DNA of 64,000 nt from an uncultured Candidatus Binatia bacterium (lineage in GTDB: Bacteria > Desulfobacterota > Binatia > Bin18). The position numbers and the translations under genes are program-made. How positions within the stretch are numbered: position 1 is the first letter of the stretch; every line of letters begins with the position of its first letter. Below are positions 1 through 8,428 of this stretch, piece after piece. Under the pieces are notes generated by a model. The model did no database searches. It saw only the letters and a list, made by a program, of their open reading frames with translations, and was not told the DNA's origin. The stretch lies in the NCBI GenBank assembly GCA_958296235.1, contig OY282457.1, forward strand, positions 2,359,684 through 2,423,683. The letters are read 5' to 3'.

Positions 1-661
1 GGAGCACATCGCCCAGCACGCCGTACAGGACGAGCATGGTCAGGGAATTAATCGCGACCATAACAAGCGTCAGCCCGTCGTTACCCTTGGCCAGATAGCC
101 CCAGACCAGGACCATGGCCGTACAGGGCGCGATACCCAGCAGAATACAGCCGGCCAGATAGCTGCGCCACAGCGGCACCTCCAACATCTTGATGCCATCA
201 ATCACCACGACGGTCCCGGAGCCGTGAGACGACCCAACCGGCAGGTTGAGACCGAGCGGCATTTTCACGTGGTCAACGGCGTCCGGGCCGATCACATCGA
301 GAAAAAAGGTCCCGAGAAAAAGAACGGCGATCGCATACATCGTGAAGGGTTTGACGGCCCAATTGATGAACAAGGTGAGTCCAACCGGCCGGACGCTTTT
401 CCCCGCTCGAACGACCTCGGCAAAGTCGATTTTGACCATGATGGGGTACATCATGAAAAACAGACAGATCGCAATCGGAATCGAGACCACTGGCGCATCG
501 TCAATATACAGGGAGAGCCCGTCAAGAAAGGTCGCCACACCCGGCGCGACACTCCCCAGACCAATGCCCGCGGCAATGCACAACAGGACCCAGACGGTCA
601 GGTAACGCTCAAAAACACTCAGCCCTTGTGACGGCTTGAACGGAGATGGTTTGGTTGCCAT
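1..661 (-). CDS. acr3: ACR3-family arsenite efflux permease, N-terminal part (runs off left edge)
   Basis: The first 220 residues of an inner-membrane arsenite exporter are visible and the rest lies outside the window. The start is the ATG at 661, preceded by CAGGAGAG on the minus strand. Hydrophobic segments follow in the family order: [13 protein letters not shown] near residue 25, [11 protein letters not shown] near 75, [12 protein letters not shown] near 105, and the highly conserved [12 protein letters not shown] near 180, whose cysteine is the As(III)-binding residue of ACR3 proteins. A Gly/Ser-rich loop of about 45 residues before that last block is longer than in the classical Bacillus-type proteins. 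The neighbouring GST-fold gene on the same strand carries a cysteine-rich tail and may belong to the same arsenic response. Identification is firm; the substrate range (arsenite alone, or also antimonite) cannot be read from the sequence. Confidence 0.93.
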   Translation of the reverse strand, partial: MATKPSPFKPSQGLSVFERYLTVWVLLCIAAGIGLGSVAPGVATFLDGLSLYIDDAPVVSIPIAICLFFMMYPIMVKIDFAEVVRAGKSVRPVGLTLFINWAVKPFTMYAIAVLFLGTFFLDVIGPDAVDHVKMPLGLNLPVGSSHGSGTVVVIDGIKMLEVPLWRSYLAGCILLGIAPCTAMVLVWGYLAKGNDGLTLVMVAINSLTMLVLYGVLGDVL

Positions 662-834
662 TGGTGTACGCTCTCCTGAAAGAAAACGGAGTCCAAGAGG
701 GAAGCATTCGGGCCATGTGACCTAAGCCAAAGAATATGACACCGACGTTACAAAGCGGAGACATCTCCGTGAACTGTGCGTATTCCCGCCGGCTCTCAGT
801 CTATGAGAGACCGCCTGGGTGGCGGTCCCAATTT

Positions 835-1566
835 TCAGGCGCAGCAGGCCAGGTCTTCCTCGCGGCATTCCGTTGGCCCACAACACGCTGTTCCTGATTT
901 CTGTTTCGCGAGTTGGCCGAGGTAGGTTGTGCCCGCTAAGTAAAAGGCGGTAAATCGGCTCTCAAAGTCCTCAGCCACCGACTTTTCGGCAATTCCTGTT
1001 GCCAGCACAGCTTCCTGCCACTGCTTCACTTTGGGAAACGCCTCAAGAAAGTCAAAGCCCGTATAGCGCTCGATAATCGCAGCGCGATGGAGCAACGGCA
1101 GCCAGGCGATATCCACCATGCCCAGGCGGTCGCCACCGAGGGAGGGGCCTTCCCCAAGCCGCGCTTCCAGTCTTGCTTCCATTTTGGCGAAGGCCGCGCC
1201 TAATGTCGCTCGGCCTTCCTCCAGTCTCTTTTCGTCCGTACTGCGTTGCGCGCTGCATTGCGCCAAGTAATGCTTTGCTGCCAGATAAGACCAGGCGCGG
1301 TCCTGGGCTTTCTTGACCGGGTCGTTGGCGGCAATGGGGTCTCCTGTCGTTTCATCCAGGTATTCAATAATGGCATCCGATTCGAACAGGACCTGACCCT
1401 TGTCGGTTATCAGAATTGGCACCTGGCCGTTCGGAGAGGCGTCGAGAAACCACGCCGGCTTCTTGCTGAGGTCGATATATTCGATATCGTACGGAACGCG
1501 CTTGGCCTCCAGCAGGGCAGTGACACGTTGAACAAAAGGACAGATTTTGAAGCTGACAATTTTCAT
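835..1566 (-). CDS. Glutathione S-transferase-fold protein with cysteine-rich C-terminal tail
   Basis: This 243-residue soluble protein has the two-domain GST architecture. The N-terminal thioredoxin fold carries CPFVQR at residues 9-14 (the position of the catalytic Cys/Ser in omega/beta-type GSTs), the cis-proline strand NGQVPIL and the glutathione-binding ESDAIIEYL. An all-helical domain follows. After the usual end of the fold there is a short tail, CCGPTECREEDLACCA, holding five cysteines (228, 229, 234, 241, 242), which is not part of the GST family. The gene lies upstream of acr3 on the same strand, so a role in thiol-dependent arsenic handling is a reasonable inference, but glutaredoxin-like reduction or general detoxification is also possible. 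Start ATG 1566 follows a GGAGGAG-type ribosome site. Confidence 0.85.
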   Translation of the reverse strand: MKIVSFKICPFVQRVTALLEAKRVPYDIEYIDLSKKPAWFLDASPNGQVPILITDKGQVLFESDAIIEYLDETTGDPIAANDPVKKAQDRAWSYLAAKHYLAQCSAQRSTDEKRLEEGRATLGAAFAKMEARLEARLGEGPSLGGDRLGMVDIAWLPLLHRAAIIERYTGFDFLEAFPKVKQWQEAVLATGIAEKSVAEDFESRFTAFYLAGTTYLGQLAKQKSGTACCGPTECREEDLACCA

Positions 1567-1623
1567 CCGCTCCTCCTTCGCTGTTTCTCTATCTCCAAAT
1601 TCTCTATCTCCAAATAAGGCACA

Positions 1624-1639
1624 GTCTGTTTATACAGAC
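1624..1639. promoter_or_regulatory. Inverted repeat upstream of the GST-like gene
   Basis: GTCTGT, a 4-base TTAT spacer, then ACAGAC form a perfect 6-bp inverted repeat about 60 bp upstream of the GST start. A 15-base direct repeat (TTCTCTATCTCCAAA twice, about 1584-1613) lies between it and the gene. A repressor operator is possible, but no regulator gene is nearby to pair with it. Confidence 0.3.
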
Positions 1640-1777
1640 GGATGAGGCGGGACAAAGGACGCAAAAGCGGCAATGCCCTTGAGGCGAAGCCACATGGCAG
1701 ACTTCGCGAAGCCCCCTGTAGCTCACCCGGCAGCATAGCGGCCTGTCTCGCTCCGCGCCGTTCATCCGCAGGGGAAC

Positions 1778-1878
1778 AAAAAAAGGCCCGTAGGAAAAAG
1801 GAGGGGAAACCTACGGGCCTTAATACACGCCGAGTCGGGGAGAACTCAGCTATGTATATCTGTGTCAGCGGGGTTTAT
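1778..1878 (-). ncRNA. Candidate small RNA with two C-rich hairpin loops and intrinsic terminator (copy 1)
   Basis: Read on the minus strand, a first hairpin (about 1850-1829) has the loop UCUCCCCG. A second hairpin follows with a perfect stem GGCCCGUAGG / CCUACGGGCC (1819-1810 with 1794-1785), extended by two A-U pairs, and a 15-base loop containing CCCCUCC. It ends in a run of U's, giving an intrinsic terminator. A sigma-70-like promoter, TTCCCA (1913-1908), 17 bp, TATAAA (1890-1885), would start the RNA near 1878, about 100 nt in all. A second copy with the same plan and compensatory stem changes lies at 44771-44881. The C-rich loops resemble anti-Shine-Dalgarno CCUCC motifs of known regulatory RNAs. 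I do not recognise a named family. Confidence 0.6.
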
Positions 1879-2452
1879 ATAGAGTTTATAGCATGGCGAG
1901 ACAGGCTTGGGAAGATAGCCCAGCTGAGGAGAGGGCATATTTGCTCCCTCTCCCCTGGAGGCCTGTCCTGAGCCTGTCGAAGGGGAGAGGGTTGGGGTGA
2001 GGGCGAAACAGCGCCCTGAGCCGCTGAACAACTTAAGGTGCATCACACATGAGCGGAGCGGAGCGAAGTCGCAGGGCGCGCCGAGGGTGCTTCGACTTCG
2101 CCCTTCCAGGGCTACGCTCAGCACGAACGGCCTCCGTTCACCCTGAGCGTAGCGCCACCAAATCAGCACGAACGGCCTCTCCGTTCACCCTGAGCGTAGC
2201 GCCAGCGAAGTCGAAGGGCCGGGAAGGACGCGACGGGTGGGCCAAGGGCATCATCGGCATTGGGTCGCAGGTCCCGCGGGCGGTCCGTCGGCCCCCTCAC
2301 CCGGCCCTTCGACAAGCTCAGGGCCACCCTCTCCCTCCAGGGGAGAGGGAAAGACAAGAGGACCGCTCCCGCTGGGAGCGGGGGTAATGTAGGGGCAGCC
2401 CCCTGTGGCTGCCCTTCCTGGCTACCCCAGGAATGCCCCTTGCGTCGCCCCC
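1879..2452. repeat. Gene-free stretch filled with interspersed REP-like palindromes
   Basis: No convincing gene lies between the small RNA and mgtE. The stretch holds two copies of a palindrome built on CCCTCTCCCCT and AGGGGAGAGGG (1946-1956 with 1981-1991, and about 2293-2350), a further copy of which lies at 61405-61440. It also holds tandem pieces containing CACCCTGAGCGTAGCG (about 2090-2215) and the hairpin at 2393-2414. These are typical non-coding repeats of large environmental genomes. Short open frames across them have repeat-derived, low-complexity products and are not reported as genes. Confidence 0.7.
2393..2414. repeat. Short palindromic repeat, copy 1
   Basis: GGGCAGCC, loop CCCTGT, GGCTGCCC forms a perfect 8-bp hairpin. 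The same unit with a compensatory pair change (GGGCAACC / GGTTGCCC) occurs at 22190-22211, so the pairing is conserved although the sequence has drifted. It sits just past the 3' end of mgtE and could act as its terminator, but there is no U tract. Confidence 0.6.
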
Positions 2453-3850
2453 TCAGACAAATTGCAGAAACAGGGTCAAAATGCCCAAAAAAGACAGAAA
2501 GCCAAAAATATCGGTGCAGGCGGTCACAAACACGTTTGAGGCCACCGCGGGATCAACCCCCAGGCGACGGAGAGTCAGGGGGACCATACTCCCGACAAAG
2601 GCCGCAATAATCAGGTTGGCCAGCAGCGCCAGTGCCAGCACGACACCCAGTGTGGCCTCACCCTTCCACAGATAGGCAACGAGGCCGGCCGCGCAGCCAA
2701 GCGCAAGACCATTGCCCAGCGCGATGGTCAGTTCCTTGACTAACACCCGCCTGGTTTGTGTCAGTGGGACTTCCCCCAGCGCAATGCCCCGCACGATGAC
2801 GGTCAGCGTTTGCACCCCAGCGTTCCCGCCTTGGGCGGCGACAATCGTCATAAAGGCTGCGGCAATGGCAATTTGCTGAATCGTCCCTTCAAAAAAGGCA
2901 ATGACCAGAGCGCTCAGCGTTGTGGTCACCAAATTGAGCGCCAGCCAAGGCAAACGAAGACGGATCGACTGCCAGGGCGAGTCCAGCACCTCTTCCTCTT
3001 CATCCAGACCGGCGAGCTTGTAAATGTCTTCCGTCGCCTCCTCTTCCATGACATCCACCACGTCATCGACCGTAATCCGCCCGAGCAGGCGTCCTTCGCT
3101 ATCGACCACGGGCAGAGAAATCAGGTCATATTTCTTGAACATCTGGGCGACTTGTTCCTGGTCCAGATCCGCCCGCACCGAAATGACCTGCTGGTCCATG
3201 ACGGCTTCGACACGATCAGTCGGGCGGGCGAGAATGAACTTTCGGAGGGGCAGCACGCCGACGAGGCGATTGGTGGGGCTCACGATAAAGACGCTGTGGA
3301 TATCCGGGATTGCATCGCTCCGACTGCGAATCATTTCAATGGCCTGGTCGATACGCGTCCCTTGGGACACGGCCATATACTCGACCTGCATGATCCCGCC
3401 GGCGGTATCCTCTGGATAGCGCAGGAGCTGCGTGACTTCGTCGGACAGGTCCTGCGGCACTTCGTCGAGAACCGCTTTGGCACGGCGGGCCGAGAGGGAG
3501 GCCAGCAAGTCAGTGGCGTCATCGGAGTCAAGATATTCGACCAGGTCCCCCAGCCCGTCATCCGATAAGCGTTCGACGAGATCGTCTTTGGTGTGGGCAG
3601 AAACGAGGCTTAAGACTTCGGCTGCCTGCGGGGCGGCCAGGAAGCCAAACACCTTATACTTCACCTCCGGCTCTTCCAGCACGTTCAACAACTCTGCGGT
3701 GTCCGCCGGATGCAGGCCGGCTATCCCCGTCCGCACAATCTCATCCTGACCCAACTCGGCCTGAATGACGAGATGTTCGAGGGAAGGCGGTTGCAGGGGT
3801 CCCTGGGGCGAGGGCGCCGCAACCGGTGGATATGTCGTTTGCGCTTCCAT
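2453..3850 (-). CDS. mgtE: Magnesium transporter MgtE
   Basis: This inner-membrane Mg2+ channel/transporter of about 465 residues has all three family parts. An N-terminal helical superhelix (LHPADTAELLNVLEEPE and following DLVEYLDSDDATDLL repeats) comes first. A CBS pair with VEAVMDQQVISVRADLDQEQ and LPVVDSEGRLLGRITVDDVV follows. The five-helix pore domain carries the signature GGNAGVQTLTVIVRGIALGE. Cytosolic Mg2+ binding between the N and CBS domains closes the pore in this family. I place the start at ATG 3850 (MEAQTTYPP) because the upstream in-frame extension is Arg/Ser-rich and unlike the family. It is transcribed away from ppk across a 420-bp gap; Mg2+ is the counter-ion of polyphosphate, so a functional link is conceivable but unproven. 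Confidence 0.94.
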   Translation of the reverse strand: MEAQTTYPPVAAPSPQGPLQPPSLEHLVIQAELGQDEIVRTGIAGLHPADTAELLNVLEEPEVKYKVFGFLAAPQAAEVLSLVSAHTKDDLVERLSDDGLGDLVEYLDSDDATDLLASLSARRAKAVLDEVPQDLSDEVTQLLRYPEDTAGGIMQVEYMAVSQGTRIDQAIEMIRSRSDAIPDIHSVFIVSPTNRLVGVLPLRKFILARPTDRVEAVMDQQVISVRADLDQEQVAQMFKKYDLISLPVVDSEGRLLGRITVDDVVDVMEEEATEDIYKLAGLDEEEEVLDSPWQSIRLRLPWLALNLVTTTLSALVIAFFEGTIQQIAIAAAFMTIVAAQGGNAGVQTLTVIVRGIALGEVPLTQTRRVLVKELTIALGNGLALGCAAGLVAYLWKGEATLGVVLALALLANLIIAAFVGSMVPLTLRRLGVDPAVASNVFVTACTDIFGFLSFLGILTLFLQFV

Positions 3851-4029
3851 ACGTCGGATCGCTTCCCGCCCGAACTGTAGCTGCCCAATCACAAAAGATG
3901 AATGGCCTCGTCTGCGCTGGGAGCGGCCTGAACAGGCGCGGCCTGAAAGCGTCACCCATTTTTCACCGCAGCGTCACACTGTTGTCATACAATGAGGAAA
4001 CATAGGGGCAGGCAACACTATCCCTCCCC

Positions 4030-4161
4030 CCGGCGCTGCCAGGGCGCGTTGATCCCCCCTCCCTAGGATCATACGCCCCGGCAGCGCCCCTTCCTCCGGC
4101 GCTGCCAGGGCGCGTTGATCCCCCCTCCCTAGGACCATACGCCCCGGCAGCGCCCCTTCCT
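4030..4161. repeat. Tandem duplication of a 66-bp unit between mgtE and ppk
   Basis: Two adjacent 66-bp units (4030-4095 and 4096-4161) differ at one base (T at 4069, C at 4135). Each unit contains the inverted arms GGCGCTGCC and GGCAGCGCC about 45 bp apart, so each could fold into a long hairpin, or the two units could pair with one another. The duplication occupies most of the mgtE-ppk intergenic region (3851-4269), where promoters for both genes should lie. I see no gene in the rest of that region. Confidence 0.85.
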
Positions 4162-4269
4162 CTCGGAAACTCGTAACGGTGTAAAATCCCCACGGGGTTG
4201 CGGCGCGCTGAGCTTATATCTATCGTTTTCGGAACGCGCCCCAGATGTCTGATAGACGGCGGTATCCGC

Positions 4270-6384
4270 ATGGAAGACAAGCCCTTCATTAACCGTGAGT
4301 TGTCCTGGCTCGAATTCAACCGACGTGTGCTTGAAGAAGCTTTCGATGAAAGTGTCCCCTTGCTCGAACGCGTCAAGTTCATGGCCATATTCAGCGCCAA
4401 TATGGACGAATTTTTTATGGTCCGGGTGGCGCGGCTCAAGCGGCGTATCGCCCAGGGCGACCTGGAGGCCGGCCCGGATGGCATGACGCCGGCCCGGACC
4501 CTGACCGCGATCTCAAAGCGCGTCCATGAGCTTGCCGAGGAACAGCACCGGGGTTTTCTGGAGACCATTCAGCCGCAACTGGAGGCTGAGGGGATTCATA
4601 TTACCCGTCCAGAAGAACTGAATGCCGAGCAGAGTCATTTTCTGGAAGACTTCTTTCGTCGGACCCTGCTGCCGGTTGTCACGCCGCTGGCGATTGATCC
4701 CGGCCACCCCTTTCCCCACCTCGGCAACCGTTCCCTGTGCCTGGTCGCGGCCCTGCGCTCGGCTGGGACCTCGCGCCTGCCCCAGACCAAACTGGCCGTT
4801 GTCCATATTCCCAGCCAGGTCGTCCAGCGCTTCATCGCGCTGCCAGCTCCGGCCGGCAAGCATATCTTTATCCTGCTCGAAGATGTCGTCCGGCTGTATT
4901 TGCCCCGTCCGTATCACGGCTATGAGATCCTGTCGTGTCATGCCGTCCGGGTGACGCGGGACGCAGACTCCGCCCTGGCGCTCGGCCGCACTGAGGACCT
5001 GCTGACGAGTATCGAAGAGAGCGTACGCGACCGGCGGATGGGGACTGCGGTGCGGCTGCAATACGACTCTGATCTTCCGCAGAGTATCCTCGATATGTTT
5101 ATCGATGAACTCGACCTGCGCCCCGAAGACCTGTATGGCGGCGAGGGCTTCACCGCTTTTACCGACCTGTTTCAACTCTATAGAGCCGTGGACCTGCCGC
5201 AGCATAAAGACCAGCCGTGGACACCCCTGCCAGTCCCGGCCTGTGAGCAAAAGCCGGATATGTGGAGCGCCATTCGGGAGGGCGACATCCTGGTGCACCA
5301 TCCCTACCAGTCTTTCGATGTGGTGACGCGCTTTGTGGAAGAGGCCGCCACAGACCCGAATGTCCTGGCCATTAAAATGACCCTCTACCGGGTCAGCCCG
5401 ACTTCGCCGATTGCCCAGGCGCTTACGCGGGCCGCGGAAGCGGGCAAAGAAGTGGCCGTCCTGGTCGAACTGCGCGCCCGTTTTGATGAGGAAGCCAATA
5501 TTACCTGGGCGCGCGCGCTCGAAGAGGTCGGCGCGCATGTGGTGTATGGTCTGGTCGGCTATAAGACCCACTGCAAGGCCTGTCTGGTGGTCCGGCGTGA
5601 GAGTGCCGGCATCCGTCGCTACTGCCATCTCGCAACCGGCAACTACAACGTGAATACGAGCGGCATCTACGGCGACTTCGGTCTTTTTACCTGCCGCGAG
5701 TCCTTTGGCGACGATCTCACCGACCTGTTCAACCTGTTAACCGGCTATACCCGTCCGCAGGCGTTTCACCATCTCCTGGTCGCTCCCACAAGTATGCGGG
5801 AGGGCATGATTGAGCGGATACGGCGCGAAGCGGAACACGCGCTGGAGGGCAAGCCGGCCAGAATCATCGCCAAGATCAACAGTCTGGTTGACGCGGCCAT
5901 GATCGAGGAGTTGTATACCGCCAGTCAGGCGGGGGTGGAGATTGATCTCATCGTGCGGGGCATCTGCTGCCTGCGGCCCGGCCTGCCGGGCATATCTGAA
6001 CGGATTCGGGTCATTTCGATTATCGATCGCTACCTCGAACATGCCCGCATCTTTTATTTTCATAATGACGGCAATGCCGAGTATTTCCTTGCCTCCGCGG
6101 ATTGGATGCCGCGCAATCTGGACCGCCGCGTCGAAGTCGCCTTTCCCATCCTTGATCCGCATATCCAGGACCACCTCTTTGAAATACTCAGCATTCAACT
6201 GGCCGACACGGTCAAGGCGCGCATGATCCTGCCCGACGGCCGCTCCAGGCGGGTGGAGCCCGACCCGCTCGCCCCTGTTCGGTCTCAGCAACGCCTGTAC
6301 GACTTTACCAGGGCCCAGGCCGACGCCCAGATGCCGGTCGAGGAAGAGCTCGACCTGGACGGTCTCCAGCCTTTTGAAGAGTAG
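4270..6384 (+). CDS. ppk1: Polyphosphate kinase 1
   Basis: This 704-residue enzyme reversibly polymerises the gamma-phosphate of ATP into inorganic polyphosphate. The N-terminal domain begins with the typical FINRELSWLEFNRRVLEEA, the head region has NMDEFFMVRVARLKRR, and the two phospholipase-D-like catalytic domains carry KTHCKACLVVRR and YCHLATGNYN (with the region of the autophosphorylated histidine), then FLASADWMPRNLDRRVE. Length matches the family. I choose ATG 4270 because the upstream in-frame stretch from 4198 lacks similarity and begins only with TTG. It diverges from mgtE; the region between them contains the duplicated hairpin unit. Confidence 0.95.
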   Translation: MEDKPFINRELSWLEFNRRVLEEAFDESVPLLERVKFMAIFSANMDEFFMVRVARLKRRIAQGDLEAGPDGMTPARTLTAISKRVHELAEEQHRGFLETIQPQLEAEGIHITRPEELNAEQSHFLEDFFRRTLLPVVTPLAIDPGHPFPHLGNRSLCLVAALRSAGTSRLPQTKLAVVHIPSQVVQRFIALPAPAGKHIFILLEDVVRLYLPRPYHGYEILSCHAVRVTRDADSALALGRTEDLLTSIEESVRDRRMGTAVRLQYDSDLPQSILDMFIDELDLRPEDLYGGEGFTAFTDLFQLYRAVDLPQHKDQPWTPLPVPACEQKPDMWSAIREGDILVHHPYQSFDVVTRFVEEAATDPNVLAIKMTLYRVSPTSPIAQALTRAAEAGKEVAVLVELRARFDEEANITWARALEEVGAHVVYGLVGYKTHCKACLVVRRESAGIRRYCHLATGNYNVNTSGIYGDFGLFTCRESFGDDLTDLFNLLTGYTRPQAFHHLLVAPTSMREGMIERIRREAEHALEGKPARIIAKINSLVDAAMIEELYTASQAGVEIDLIVRGICCLRPGLPGISERIRVISIIDRYLEHARIFYFHNDGNAEYFLASADWMPRNLDRRVEVAFPILDPHIQDHLFEILSIQLADTVKARMILPDGRSRRVEPDPLAPVRSQQRLYDFTRAQADAQMPVEEELDLDGLQPFEE

Positions 6385-6531
6385 CGCGCCCATAAAAGCC
6401 CTCAATTTTGAGGGGGACTGCGGGACGAGTGGTAGGGCAATGTCCAAAAATGACAGGTCCATTGACTCCGGCTGAGGAAGGTTGAACCCGCAGCGAGGAC
6501 GGACTACATTCAACAGGCCGGAGCACGGCCC

Positions 6532-6729
6532 ATGTTGACCGAGCAACTCCCATCCAAGGCGGACTTCATGGCCCTAAAGGCGGACTTCAAGACCCTGGAG
6601 GGGAAGTTTGACGCTTTAGAGCCCAAGGTTGACGGGCTGCGATTGACCCTCAACATCGTGCTGGCGCTGATTGGACTGCTCGTGGCGCTCGGGCTGGTTG
6701 AGCCGGTCTCGAAGCTGCTCGGCCCCTGA
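6532..6729 (+). CDS. Small membrane protein, coiled coil plus one transmembrane helix
   Basis: The 65-residue product has two parts. Residues about 8-35 form a charged heptad-like region (ADFMALKADFKTLEGKFDAL) containing a near repeat of the ADF unit. Residues about 40-58 form one hydrophobic helix (LNIVLALIGLLVALGLV). The layout resembles small haemolysin-XhlA-like or DUF1640-like membrane proteins, but no family can be assigned. It stands alone in the 538-bp gap between ppk and the BamD-like gene, with only a weak ribosome site before ATG 6532. The amphipathic-plus-TM composition is the main reason to consider it real. I see nothing else in 6385-6531 or 6730-6922. Confidence 0.45.
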   Translation: MLTEQLPSKADFMALKADFKTLEGKFDALEPKVDGLRLTLNIVLALIGLLVALGLVEPVSKLLGP

Positions 6730-6922
6730 AGTTTTCCGTCGCCTGGATGGAACGGATTGGAATCTGGGACGCCTATGAGATGCCAGCACGCCTGCCCGGA
6801 TTCGCCTTCTGCCTCAATCCGGTTGTTCTGACGCAGATTCTCCGGCTCCCTTGCCCCGCTCATGAGCAGCGCCGCGCCGGGTACATTGAAACCCTGGCGG
6901 AAATCCTCTAGCGTGCAGAACG

Positions 6923-8428
6923 ATGTTCAAACGAATAGGGGTCCTCTGCTTGAGCCTCGCGCTGCTCGGCGTATGGGGCTGCTCGGCAACCCTCAGACGC
7001 CCCTCAGCCAAAGAATATTATCAGCAGGCAACCGAGTCCTTTACCGACCAGGACTATCTGGGGGCGTCCGATCAGTACCAGGAGTTACTGGATCAATATC
7101 CGCTCAACCCGTACGCTGAGGAAGCGCAGCTCAAAACGGCCTATGGGCTGTTTATGGAAGAAAATTACGCCGAAGCCGTCGCCGCCTTTAAGGACTTTGA
7201 GCGGGCCTATCCGACCAGCCGGCATATGCCGTTTGTCAAGTATTTTCTTGGCATTGCGAACTATAGCCAGATCCGCTCCATGGATCGCGATCAGGCGGTC
7301 ACACGCCGCGCGGACGGGTTTTTTCAAGAGGTGATAGACCGCTATCCGGAAAGCGCCTTTGTCCTCCAAGCCGAGGAAAAGAGCAAAGCCGCTCGTGATA
7401 TCCTGGCGGATCACGAATTGATGGTCGCGAACTTCAATGAGAACCGTGGCAATATTACCGCCACAAAAGCGCGCCTGCGCAGCCTGATTGAGCAATACTC
7501 TGAGACGGATGCCACAGTGGAAGCCTTGGGTCGGCTCGAACAGCTCTTGAACGAAGAGGGCAATGTCGAGTTGGCCGTGTTGGCGGCCCGAGCCCAGGCT
7601 GCGCGGCGAGCGGCCCCCAACGCGCCAGAGGATAGCCCAGAGGACGAGGCGGCCGGCTCGGACGGGCTGCCTGGAGTCGATCCCTTGTTACTGCTCGTTT
7701 CCGAATTGAAAAAACAGGAAGAGGCAGAACGCCTGGCTCGGACGGAAGCCGATGCGGAAAGGCTGGCCGCGGAAAAGGAGGCCGAGCAGGAAGAGCGCGC
7801 CCTGGATGACGCCTTTGATGATGAGCGGTCCTACGAAGTGGGCGACGATTATCAGGAAGTGGACCTGGAGGCCCTGGCAGCAGAGCGAACAGCCTTGGAG
7901 GCGACCGATATCGAGGAGCTGGAGTTCGACGGAGAGACAGACGACCTCGAAACCCTGGAGCTGACCGAGCGGGCCGTCTCCGCCGAAGATGGCCTTGATC
8001 TTTCTGACGATGACATCCTCACCCTTGACCTTGAGGAAGACGATATTGCGCTTGAGGAAGATGCGACAGCGCTGGAAGCCGCGGGGGTGTTGGACGCTGA
8101 AGAAGAAGCGGCGGATGTCGTTGCAGAGACGGCTTCAGGCGAGGACGCGACCAGAGACGAGGACAGTGAAATTGAGGCAGAGGTGGTCGAGGTGGAAGAG
8201 ATCGAGGACGATGAAGCAGTTGTTGCAGTCGAGCGGAGCGAGCCGGTTGAGCAGAATGAGGCAGGGCTTGAATACGCCGAAATAGATGAGGACGAAACCC
8301 CCTCCAACGCGCGGCAACGAGCGGAGAGGTCGCCCTCAGAAAAAGAGGACACGTTTCCTCTTTCAGGACGAGAAGCCGTGCTGGGTATCGCTATTGAGGA
8401 AATAGATTTTGAGTTTGAGGACGAATGA
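6923..8428 (+). CDS. BamD/YfiO-like TPR lipoprotein with long acidic C-terminal extension
   Basis: A signal peptide ends in a lipobox-like VWGC with Cys20 as the expected lipidation site, so the protein should be tethered to a membrane in the periplasm. Residues about 28-200 are tetratricopeptide-type repeats of the BamD/YfiO/YbgF group (KEYYQQATESFTDQDYLGAS, QYPLNPYAEEAQLKTAYGLF). BamD itself, of the outer-membrane beta-barrel assembly machine, is about 245 residues. Here a further 270 residues are added, rich in Glu and Asp with few hydrophobics and probably disordered. Near the C terminus the peptide ERSPSEKEDTFPL is encoded by a diverged copy of the palindromic element also found in four other genes. 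The stop overlaps the start of the next gene. It may be BamD or a separate TPR lipoprotein. Confidence 0.75.
   Translation: MFKRIGVLCLSLALLGVWGCSATLRRPSAKEYYQQATESFTDQDYLGASDQYQELLDQYPLNPYAEEAQLKTAYGLFMEENYAEAVAAFKDFERAYPTSRHMPFVKYFLGIANYSQIRSMDRDQAVTRRADGFFQEVIDRYPESAFVLQAEEKSKAARDILADHELMVANFNENRGNITATKARLRSLIEQYSETDATVEALGRLEQLLNEEGNVELAVLAARAQAARRAAPNAPEDSPEDEAAGSDGLPGVDPLLLLVSELKKQEEAERLARTEADAERLAAEKEAEQEERALDDAFDDERSYEVGDDYQEVDLEALAAERTALEATDIEELEFDGETDDLETLELTERAVSAEDGLDLSDDDILTLDLEEDDIALEEDATALEAAGVLDAEEEAADVVAETASGEDATRDEDSEIEAEVVEVEEIEDDEAVVAVERSEPVEQNEAGLEYAEIDEDETPSNARQRAERSPSEKEDTFPLSGREAVLGIAIEEIDFEFEDE
8324..8364. repeat. DTFPL palindromic element, diverged copy inside the BamD-like gene
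   Basis: The right arm GGACACGTTTCCTCTTTC is intact (8348-8364 and flanks) while the left arm has decayed to GAGAGGTCGCCCTCAG. It is translated in the same phase as the copies in the cysM-like, ThiF-like and cytochrome genes, giving ERSPSEKEDTFPL. Confidence 0.55.

Noticed and set aside
1785..1850. Plus-strand reading of the small RNA hairpins as a GGA-loop (CsrA-binding) RNA
   Set aside because: Loops would contain GGA, but the T tract needed for termination and the promoter-like sequences are on the minus strand in both copies.
1946..2350. Short open frames across the REP-rich region near 2 kb
   Set aside because: Products derive from palindromic repeats and have no ribosome sites or family patterns.
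2756..3568. Long open frame on the plus strand opposite mgtE
   Set aside because: It is the antisense shadow of a well-supported MgtE gene and has no domain pattern of its own.
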